Made by a program: the position numbers and the translations under genes. Under the pieces are notes generated by a model, which worked only from the letters and a program-made list of their open reading frames with translations, ran no database searches and had not been told where the DNA came from. A stretch of DNA of 43,003 nt from an archaeon (lineage in GTDB: Archaea; Iainarchaeota; Iainarchaeia; CSSED10-239), in the NCBI GenBank assembly GCA_029563035.1, contig JAKQTP010000246.1, forward strand, positions 1 through 43,003, given 5' to 3'. Below are positions 18,334 through 25,481 of the stretch, in pieces; within the stretch, counting starts at the first letter, position 1; every line of letters starts with the position of its first letter.

Positions 18334-19250
18334 AAATATATTGCACATTACCAATATCACCGTATTACCATCATGGATGGAATGATTTCTTTATAGAAAT
18401 TTTATTATATCTTAAAGAAACATATAATGCTGACATTATTTCGTCTGATGTTAATCCAGGGTATGTTAAAGAATTTGATTATGATTTACCTGATTGTGAA
18501 ATGTTTATCTATGACGAAGAGAAAGATATTTTGAAGGGTATAACATGGGCTGATAGACCAGGTTCTGTTTTAGTACCATTTAAAAAGAGAAGTAATCCTG
18601 AAGACAGAATTGTATTTTTTCAGACAGCCAATTTCTTTCCAAAAGGATTTAACCCTTTAGATTTTACGTTTAAATTACTTGAAAGCTCTTGGATACCATA
18701 TGATCCCGCAACTAATTATGATTATTTTTATCATTTAAGAAAATTCATAGGATATGATAAACTAATTGATGAAATGTTTTTTATGGGTAATGACGCTTGG
18801 AGATATGACGTGAAAAGATTAAGAGATATTGGTATTTGTAATCCAACTAATCCTAGCTTAAATCATGTCGGTTATATGAGAGAAATGATTAAGTATAAAA
18901 TTGGATTTGCTTGTCCGTGTGCAGGTGAAGTGGCGTATAGAGATTTCGAATACTTAGCAACGGGTGTTCCAATGTTAAGATTGGAATTTATGACACAATT
19001 AAATCCGCCACTAATACCCAATTATCATTATATTGCAGTTGACAGGTCACCGTTTCCGTGGAGTGTAGATAGTGATAGAGAAGGCGGTGAATTATATGTC
19101 GAAGCATATAAGAAAAGATTTTTGGAGGTTAAAGATAACATTGATTTTCTTGAATTTATCGCGAAAAACGGAAGAGAATATTATGAAAAATATTCACATC
19201 CTAGCGTTCGCCTAAAACATTTAATGAACATTTTAGAATTATGGACTTAA
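18330..19250 (+). CDS. Glycosyltransferase-like protein of the glycan operon
   Basis: 306 residues. The order of elements suggests a GT-B fold: KIYCTLPISPYYHHGWNDFF at the start, a middle linker, then GFACPCAGEVAYRDFEYLATGVPMLR at about residues 190-215, which resembles the donor-binding segment of exostosin and GT1-like enzymes, and a C-terminal helix pair. Overlaps both neighbours (4 and 10 nt), so it is translated with them. The family call is moderate. Confidence 0.7.
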   Translation: MKIYCTLPISPYYHHGWNDFFIEILLYLKETYNADIISSDVNPGYVKEFDYDLPDCEMFIYDEEKDILKGITWADRPGSVLVPFKKRSNPEDRIVFFQTANFFPKGFNPLDFTFKLLESSWIPYDPATNYDYFYHLRKFIGYDKLIDEMFFMGNDAWRYDVKRLRDIGICNPTNPSLNHVGYMREMIKYKIGFACPCAGEVAYRDFEYLATGVPMLRLEFMTQLNPPLIPNYHYIAVDRSPFPWSVDSDREGGELYVEAYKKRFLEVKDNIDFLEFIAKNGREYYEKYSHPSVRLKHLMNILELWT

Positions 19251-21634
19251 TATCAAAAACACTACATTATTTGGGCAAAAATAAAAAGGATTTATTTGTT
19301 GTACAAATTGGTGCAATGGATGGTATAACCTTTGATGATACAAGGGAATTTCTCGATATATACAAATGGAAAGCATTACTTATTGAACCAATACCAGAAA
19401 TATTTGAAAAACTTAAAGAAAATTTTAAAAATGTCGACAATTACATTTATGAACAAAGTGCAATTGTTGAAAATGACGGACCCGTTGAAATGCTAACAAT
19501 ACCATATGATATTATTGAAAAAGAAAATTTACATCATGGATATAAAGGAATGAGTAGTGTGTACCCATTAAAAAATGGTTTTGGTAGTAATTTTCAAAGA
19601 GATATTGAAGTTAAAGAAAAGTTTGGTGTTAATATTACTGTACCAGGTATTACATTTAAAACTTTATGTGAAAAACATAATATAAAAAAAATAGATATTT
19701 TATTATGTGATGCAGAAGGTTATGATTGGAAAATTTTTAATCAATTGGATTTTTCCAAATATCGCCCTAGTTTCATTCGTTTGGAATTATTGAATTTAAC
19801 TGAGGAAGAAAAAAAATTAACTATACAAAAATTGGAAGATAACGATTATATTATTGAAACTAATAGTAGTAATATTGATGCAACAGACAAAACATTAATG
19901 AATGAAATAATATCAAATACTACTATAAAAGAAGTAACAAAAAATCTTACAGTTGTGACTGGTTTGTGGAATATTGGAAGAAACGATAGAAGTTTTGATC
20001 ATTATATTGAACGTTTTAAAGAATTTTTAGAAATCCCAGCAAATTTATTCATTTATATACCAAAAGAACTAGAAAATATAGTTTGGGAAAAAAGAAATAA
20101 AGAAAATACGTATATTAAAATTGCCGATTTGGATTATATAAAACATATGTATCAACCATTCTGGGGAAGAACACAAGAAATTAGAACCAATCCAAAGTGG
20201 TACAATACTACAGGTGAAAACGGCTGGTTAAAAACTAGTCCACAAGCAACCTTAGAGTGGTATGATCCTATCGTACAATCCAAAATGTTCTTACTTAATG
20301 ATGCTACAATATGGGACCCATTTAATACGGAATATTTTATATGGTTAGATGCTGGTATTACAAATACTGTTGATCTGAATCATTTTAAAAATAATCGAGT
20401 ATTAGACAAAATAATTCCTTATCTATCTGATTTTTTATTTCTTTCATATCCATATATCGGTACAGATGAAATTCATGGTTTTAATTTAAAGGTTATGAAT
20501 CGTTATGCTGGCGACGATGTTAAATATGTTTGTAGAGGTGGTTTATTTGGTGGTAAAAAGGAAATCATCAATCAAGCCAATGCCACGTATTACACAACAC
20601 TAGATCGAACCTTAAATGATGGTTGTTTAGGTACGGAAGAAAGTATTTTTACCATAATGTCATATCGAGAACCACACATATATAGGAGATATATGTTAGA
20701 TGATAATGGTTTAATAATTAAATTTACACAAGCACTTATAGATAATAACGTTGAATTGGTCCCAGTTTCACTACCCAAAACTATTAAACATAAAATTATA
20801 ACAAATGGTGATTTAGAAAAGGTAAAAACAAATCTTTATATTTTGACTTTTAACTTTCCAGAACAACTCCAGTTTTTATTAACCAATATGGAAAAAACAT
20901 CAGAATGGTTAACAAAACCTCATCTTGTTCTTATGGACAATTCAACTGATGAAAATATATCCAATCAAAATAAAGAAATTGCTGAAAAATATAATTTTGA
21001 ATATGTTTGGTTGGGGCGTAATACTGGAATATGTGGTGGAAGACAATCAGCCTCTAATCATTTTCACGATTCAGATGCAGATTTTATGTTATTTTTCCAA
21101 GATGATATGACAATAAATTCAAAAGACTATGAGGGTCAGTTTTGTAGAAATGGATTTAGAAAATATGTTCCGAATTTATATGATATAATTCATAAAATAA
21201 TGTTAAAAGAAGAATTTGATTTCTTAAAATTATCGTTTACTGAAGTTTATTTTGATAATGATAAAGCATTGCCATGGTATAATGTTCCACAACATATCCG
21301 TACTCGTGACTGGCCTGATTATGATAAATTACCAATAACTGGACTTGATCCAAATTCTCCACCAACCAAATATGAACATGTTAAAATTCTAGACGGTTTA
21401 GCATATTTGACCGGTGAAATTAATTATTCGGATTGGCCTATGATACAATCTAAGGAAGGTAATAAAAAAATGTTTATTGATACAACATGGGCACATCCAT
21501 ATGAACAAACATGGAGTTCACATATATACCAACTAACAAAAGAAGGGAAAATAAATTCTGGTATTTTATTGGCTTCTCCTATATGGCACGAACGAATAAA
21601 ATATTATAAACCAGAAGAAAGAAGGGAAAATTAA
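19241..21634 (+). CDS. Three-domain fusion: FkbM methyltransferase - HtrL/YibB - GT2
   Basis: 797 residues. Residues about 1-205: FkbM methyltransferase (FVVQIGAMDGITFDDTREF, LIEPIPEIFEKL, ILLCDAEGYDWKIF). About 232-500: HtrL/YibB-like domain (VVTGLWNIGRNDRSFDHYI, YFIWLDAGITNTV, RGGLFGGKKEII, CLGTEESIF), a GT-A-like family seen in LPS loci. About 530-797: GT2 domain (LYILTFNFPEQLQFLLTN, VWLGRNTGICGGRQSA, MLFFQDDMTI). One polypeptide thus joins sugar O-methylation to two transfer steps. Last gene of the operon. Confidence 0.85.
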   Translation: MDLISKTLHYLGKNKKDLFVVQIGAMDGITFDDTREFLDIYKWKALLIEPIPEIFEKLKENFKNVDNYIYEQSAIVENDGPVEMLTIPYDIIEKENLHHGYKGMSSVYPLKNGFGSNFQRDIEVKEKFGVNITVPGITFKTLCEKHNIKKIDILLCDAEGYDWKIFNQLDFSKYRPSFIRLELLNLTEEEKKLTIQKLEDNDYIIETNSSNIDATDKTLMNEIISNTTIKEVTKNLTVVTGLWNIGRNDRSFDHYIERFKEFLEIPANLFIYIPKELENIVWEKRNKENTYIKIADLDYIKHMYQPFWGRTQEIRTNPKWYNTTGENGWLKTSPQATLEWYDPIVQSKMFLLNDATIWDPFNTEYFIWLDAGITNTVDLNHFKNNRVLDKIIPYLSDFLFLSYPYIGTDEIHGFNLKVMNRYAGDDVKYVCRGGLFGGKKEIINQANATYYTTLDRTLNDGCLGTEESIFTIMSYREPHIYRRYMLDDNGLIIKFTQALIDNNVELVPVSLPKTIKHKIITNGDLEKVKTNLYILTFNFPEQLQFLLTNMEKTSEWLTKPHLVLMDNSTDENISNQNKEIAEKYNFEYVWLGRNTGICGGRQSASNHFHDSDADFMLFFQDDMTINSKDYEGQFCRNGFRKYVPNLYDIIHKIMLKEEFDFLKLSFTEVYFDNDKALPWYNVPQHIRTRDWPDYDKLPITGLDPNSPPTKYEHVKILDGLAYLTGEINYSDWPMIQSKEGNKKMFIDTTWAHPYEQTWSSHIYQLTKEGKINSGILLASPIWHERIKYYKPEERREN

Positions 21635-21635
21635 T

Positions 21636-21645
21636 CTATTTATAG
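21636..21645 (+). promoter_or_regulatory. TATTTATA motif before the metallopeptidase gene
   Basis: CTATTTATAG, 12 nt before the start at 21658. The stretch TTTATAGATAA recurs before 42852. Confidence 0.4.
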
Positions 21646-21657
21646 ATAAATAAAAAC

Positions 21658-22950
21658 ATGAAAAAAACTGTAAAATTACGGACATCTAAATTACCAGGTG
21701 CTATTAAAATGGTACTTAATGAAAAAATGGGTGTGCCTGATAATATATATGAAACCGCAGTACAATTATACAATCAAATTATAGAATATCTTTCAACATC
21801 AATCTCACCAAACACTCGTATTAATGAAATAAAATTCACATTAAATGGAGATTATCATATTTCAAATTATAATTTTAATTTTGCCAATTTTACAATTACG
21901 GTTATTACAGACAATAATGACGATTATGACTATGAACTAGTAAGTACAAACACACAATTGTCACACAGAATAGAAAATTGGAAATTTATTTCGACACGTA
22001 AAGATTTGAAGGTAATTGATATTGATTTAATATTAACAGCGCCAGAATATTGGGATGTTGAAAATATTATTAAATATTTAAAAAAGGAAAGATGGAGCAT
22101 AATATCAACATTAACACACGAATTAAAACATGTATATGATGATCAAGTAAAATTAAGTGTACCGATTCATTATCATTCCGAATATAATACTATTCAAGAA
22201 ATCAGATTAAATAATATAACCCCGATAAATAGATTTTTGTTTTATTTATATTTTATTCATGAACTTGAAAATTTAGTGAGGCCAAGTGAATTTTATGCTC
22301 TTTTAAAAGAAAAAAGAATTACTAAATCACAGTTTAAATCGTTTTTTAATGAATCTGAATTAATCAAAAAATTAAAAAGTATACGAGATTTTAAATTTAA
22401 TGAGTTGTTCAACGAATTACGTGATTATATACCATTTATTGAAGAATTTATTGATGATGTCATAGAACAAAATGATAATATCCCAGCTCCACCAAATGAT
22501 ATAAGTAATGATGAAAAAATAGATTACTTTTTGAAATTATTTTTTATGTTGTTATTGTCCAAAAAATTTGATAATTATAAAGAATTTATTACACAAAATG
22601 TAAATCCATTATCAATATTATTTGGTGGTGATGATTTTGAACAGGCAAATAAAATGATGCGTAAATATTTTTTTCATGTAAAAAAATTTAAAAATTATCG
22701 AGATTTTTTTGGATATGAAGAAAAAAGGCTTAACTTAGCAGCCGATAAAATGATTCGTAAACTTGCAAAATTATACGATATGGTAGAACATGACGAAAAA
22801 TCATCAATTGTTAATTGGGATCTTCATCATAAAATTAACAAAACAGCAGAAAAAACATTGAAAGAGATTAAAAATCTAGCCCGTGAAGGTAAATTAAATT
22901 TTACTGTTGAGAAATCCCCATCAAAGAAGTCAGGCAAATCTACTTCTTAA
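21658..22950 (+). CDS. Zinc metallopeptidase-like protein (HELKH)
   Basis: 430 residues. The N-terminus MKKTVKLRTSKLPGAI then KMVLNEKMG is a divergent form of the shared tag (LNE). At about residue 158, STLTHELKHVYDDQ gives the HExxH zinc motif of a gluzincin-like peptidase. The C-terminal third is helical and charged, ending in a Lys/Ser-rich tail. No signal peptide. I infer a protease carried in or acting on the virion. Substrate unknown. Confidence 0.75.
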   Translation: MKKTVKLRTSKLPGAIKMVLNEKMGVPDNIYETAVQLYNQIIEYLSTSISPNTRINEIKFTLNGDYHISNYNFNFANFTITVITDNNDDYDYELVSTNTQLSHRIENWKFISTRKDLKVIDIDLILTAPEYWDVENIIKYLKKERWSIISTLTHELKHVYDDQVKLSVPIHYHSEYNTIQEIRLNNITPINRFLFYLYFIHELENLVRPSEFYALLKEKRITKSQFKSFFNESELIKKLKSIRDFKFNELFNELRDYIPFIEEFIDDVIEQNDNIPAPPNDISNDEKIDYFLKLFFMLLLSKKFDNYKEFITQNVNPLSILFGGDDFEQANKMMRKYFFHVKKFKNYRDFFGYEEKRLNLAADKMIRKLAKLYDMVEHDEKSSIVNWDLHHKINKTAEKTLKEIKNLAREGKLNFTVEKSPSKKSGKSTS

Positions 22951-23080
22951 TTTCGTCTTTTCCCTTGGATTTCTTCTCAGGTGGTTTTAAACCATCCTTT
23001 TTCGTCTTTTTGTCTTGATAATGTTCCATTGTAGCTTCGTAATGTTGTTTACGAATGCTATTTTTTTCTTCCTCAGACAT
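22940..23080 (-). CDS. Small highly charged protein
   Basis: 46 residues, found by translating the minus strand: MSEEEKNSIRKQHYEATMEH, then a Lys-rich tail (KPPEKKSKGKDEIKK). The upstream gene's TAA is followed by one base and this ATG, so the two are coupled. Its 3' end overlaps the convergent metallopeptidase gene by 11 nt. Function unknown. Confidence 0.6.
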   Translation of the reverse strand: MSEEEKNSIRKQHYEATMEHYQDKKTKKDGLKPPEKKSKGKDEIKK

Positions 23081-23081
23081 G

Positions 23082-23384
23082 TTAAATATACTCATGACTA
23101 TCAACCACATTAGTTATTTTTATTATTTCATTTTTTTTAACCATTAAAACAATACATTTTTCGTATTCTTCTTTTTCTTCAAATATTTTAATTAATTTAT
23201 TAATTATTTCTGTGCAAAATTCAAGATCATTGTCATATTGAAGAACAGAATTTGATTTAAAATAATTAATTAAATCATCATTGTCAAGCTTATTAAAATA
23301 ATCATAAATAATATTTATTTCATCATCGGTACATTTACCAATATGAAGAATTCTAACCGCTTGAAGTAAAAAATTTATTGACAT
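23082..23384 (-). CDS. Hypothetical helical protein
   Basis: I start at the ATG at 23384 (100 residues, MSINFLLQAVRIL) because an ATATTTATT motif lies 6 nt upstream; the longer frame would run into the divergent gene at 23433. The protein is acidic and helical (CTDDEINIIYDYFNKLDNDD) with a beta end. No family recognised. Confidence 0.65.
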   Translation of the reverse strand: MSINFLLQAVRILHIGKCTDDEINIIYDYFNKLDNDDLINYFKSNSVLQYDNDLEFCTEIINKLIKIFEEKEEYEKCIVLMVKKNEIIKITNVVDSHEYI

Positions 23385-23390
23385 CTCAAT

Positions 23391-23399
23391 AATAAATAT
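23391..23399 (-). promoter_or_regulatory. ATATTTATT motif
   Basis: Minus-strand copy, 6 nt before the start at 23384, back-to-back with the plus-strand copy at 23419. Confidence 0.35.
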
Positions 23400-23418
23400 T
23401 CTAAATGATGTAAGTTGC

Positions 23419-23427
23419 ATATTTATA
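23419..23427 (+). promoter_or_regulatory. ATATTTATA motif before the two-peptidase gene
   Basis: Exact copy, 5 nt before the start at 23433. It helps to choose that start over the ATG 18 nt upstream, which would lie before the motif. Confidence 0.4.
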
Positions 23428-23432
23428 AACAT

Positions 23433-24491
23433 ATGAAAATAGTTATTACTAAAGGGCAAGCAGTACGAATACTAAATGAACAATCATTAATGGATGATCC
23501 TGAAATTAATCAATATGCTCCAAATTTTGAAAGACTTGTTAAATTATTAAGATCACCCACTCTAAGTGACACATTGGATGCCACAAGAACTGATGGAAAT
23601 GACAATACTGTAACAGACGTTGAAAAGCAACCAAATCAATATGTTGACACAAACAAAAATTTCAGATTTTTTCAACGAGATTCTGAAACTAAAACATTAG
23701 ATGACAATGTTATGATGCATCCATTGGGCAAAAAATACCCAATAAGTAGTGAATTTGGTTTACGTAATACAACTGTCGGTGGTAGAGATCATAAAGGTAT
23801 TGATATTGCAGTAAAATCCGGATCACCAGTCTATGCCCCTTTAGATGGTATTGTTGAAGTATCTAAAGACACATCACCCAACCCATGTGGTGGTCATATT
23901 AGGATTAACCATGGTGATGTAATTACAAAATATTGTCATTTAAGACAATTAGTGGTAAGAAAAGGTGAAAATGTAAAAAAAGGACAAATAATAGCTTATA
24001 GTGGTGGTGGGAAAAATGATCCTATGCGTGGAAGAGCGACCGGGCCTCATTTACATTATGAAATTTTAAATAAATCAGGAATTGCCATGAATCCGGTATC
24101 GGTACAAAAGAATCTGGCTGAAGAAAAAGAAACTAAAAAAAACACATATAGTAAAATTAAAGATTTTGCTGATTTTGTGAGAAAAGAATTGAAAATTAAA
24201 CACCCACCAACCATTGTTATAACCAACAAAAGAGATGGTCTTAAAACAACAGCAAATTATGATTATGGTAGTGAACAGAAAATAATGAAAGTGTATGCCA
24301 AAAATAGAATGTTAGTTGATGTGATGCGTAGCGTTGCTCATGAATTAATACATCACCAACAGTGGGAAAAAGGTTTACTAAAAACACCACCACCCGATAT
24401 TGGTGGTCCTATCGAAGATGAAGCAAATGCTGTTGCCGGACAATTAATTAAAAAATATGCATTAAAAGATTCAACAATTTATGACGAGTGA
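23433..24491 (+). CDS. M23 endopeptidase fused to a second HExxH zinc domain, tagged
   Basis: 352 residues. The tag is MKIVITKGQAVRILNEQS. At about residues 100-215 is an M23 (lysostaphin-type) domain: SSEFGLRNTTVGGRDHKGID supplies the first metal ligands and GPHLHYEILNKSG the HxH. M23 enzymes cut peptidoglycan cross-bridges. The C-terminal part has VMRSVAHELIHHQQ (HExxH) and a downstream EDEANAVAGQ that could give the third ligand. Two different zinc active sites in one chain is unusual. No signal peptide; probably a virion-borne wall-degrading enzyme. Confidence 0.85.
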   Translation: MKIVITKGQAVRILNEQSLMDDPEINQYAPNFERLVKLLRSPTLSDTLDATRTDGNDNTVTDVEKQPNQYVDTNKNFRFFQRDSETKTLDDNVMMHPLGKKYPISSEFGLRNTTVGGRDHKGIDIAVKSGSPVYAPLDGIVEVSKDTSPNPCGGHIRINHGDVITKYCHLRQLVVRKGENVKKGQIIAYSGGGKNDPMRGRATGPHLHYEILNKSGIAMNPVSVQKNLAEEKETKKNTYSKIKDFADFVRKELKIKHPPTIVITNKRDGLKTTANYDYGSEQKIMKVYAKNRMLVDVMRSVAHELIHHQQWEKGLLKTPPPDIGGPIEDEANAVAGQLIKKYALKDSTIYDE

Positions 24492-25052
24492 TTATCTTAC
24501 TAACGTCAATGTAATTCTCTGATTTATTAATCTATTAAAACTCCGTTCTGGACCATCTAGACTAAATTCAAATTCTGGCACAGTAACATATATCATTGTT
24601 GAAGGTGTGACACCATATGGACGTGTTGGGAAATTTATAATATATGAACCACCTATATGTATCATGGTTTTTTTATCAACTAACTGAAAATAATTACGAT
24701 TCAAATAACCAACATAATACCAATCAAGTATTTGACTTTGATTATTTTTGATTATAAGTTGATTGTAGTCAAATTCCCAAATATAACCTATTTTAAAAAA
24801 GTAGCATGCAGGTATGTTGGTGGTATCATTTTTTATTAACCATAATTCGTCTGTTATCGAAATAACATCAAATGGTGAAATCGCATAAAAATCATCGTTA
24901 ACTACCTGAACATTTTCGGAATATGTTGTTGTTATATTAATTATTTTCCATTCTCCGTTAATATTAAATTGGGTATTTGTTGGTTCATTATATTCTTGAC
25001 AACCAAAGAAAAATGGTAAAAGTAAAATGATAAATAAAAATAATTGTCTCAT
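24492..25052 (-). CDS. Predicted lipoprotein, lipocalin-like
   Basis: 186 residues. A type II signal peptide, MRQLFLFIILLLPFFFGCQ, ends in a Cys at residue 18 that should be lipidated. After it, NINGEWKIINITTTYS begins a beta-rich domain like the lipocalin-like lipoproteins of Bacteroidetes. It is probably exported to the host periplasm or outer membrane during infection, perhaps for superinfection exclusion, as phage lipoproteins of other groups do. The stop is immediately next to that of the convergent peptidase gene. Confidence 0.75.
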   Translation of the reverse strand: MRQLFLFIILLLPFFFGCQEYNEPTNTQFNINGEWKIINITTTYSENVQVVNDDFYAISPFDVISITDELWLIKNDTTNIPACYFFKIGYIWEFDYNQLIIKNNQSQILDWYYVGYLNRNYFQLVDKKTMIHIGGSYIINFPTRPYGVTPSTMIYVTVPEFEFSLDGPERSFNRLINQRITLTLVR

Positions 25053-25122
25053 TTTTATAATTTTTTCAATGTGAATTTAAAATATTTTTAATTAATAACC
25101 AAATAATTCTGTATATAAATAT

Positions 25123-25131
25123 ATATTTATG
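25123..25131 (+). promoter_or_regulatory. ATATTTATG motif
   Basis: One nt before the ATG ATG pair at 25133 and 25136, the closest spacing in the window. Confidence 0.35.
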
Positions 25132-25132
25132 G

Positions 25133-25444
25133 ATGATGAAAATACTTGTAACAGAAAAACAACCTGCTAGTTTACTTGGAAAAAATAAAGAACTGGATGA
25201 AGAATCCTCAATGGGTTCACCATCAACTACTAACTTTACTACCAGTTCGTCAAGTAGTTCTGCATCAAGTTCTGATGGATATGGAAGTAGTCCATCTGCT
25301 GCGGATTATCCACCATATCCGGATGTTGGTCATTGGGAAACTGGATTGGAACGTGGCCCGGCAAATCAAATTGCCACAAATTCAAAATGGTCTGATGTTG
25401 TTGGAAGTAAACTAACAAGAGGTAAAGCAAATCCATTGAAATAA
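25133..25444 (+). CDS. Small tagged Ser-rich protein
   Basis: 103 residues (102 if the second ATG is used). MKILVTEKQPASLLGKNK is a shared-type tag, followed by a Ser/Thr run (SSSSSSASSSDGYGSS) and a conserved-looking end, HWETGLERGPANQI and TRGKANPL. There is no enzymatic motif. The low-complexity centre and tag suggest a minor virion component. Followed after 37 nt by another tagged gene. Confidence 0.65.
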   Translation: MMKILVTEKQPASLLGKNKELDEESSMGSPSTTNFTTSSSSSSASSSDGYGSSPSAADYPPYPDVGHWETGLERGPANQIATNSKWSDVVGSKLTRGKANPLK

Positions 25445-25457
25445 TTAAAAATTAATG

Positions 25458-25466
25458 ATATTTATA
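25458..25466 (+). promoter_or_regulatory. ATATTTATA motif before the large peptidoglycan-binding gene
   Basis: Exact copy, 15 nt before the start at 25482. Confidence 0.4.
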
Positions 25467-25481
25467 TAAAAATACAAAAAT

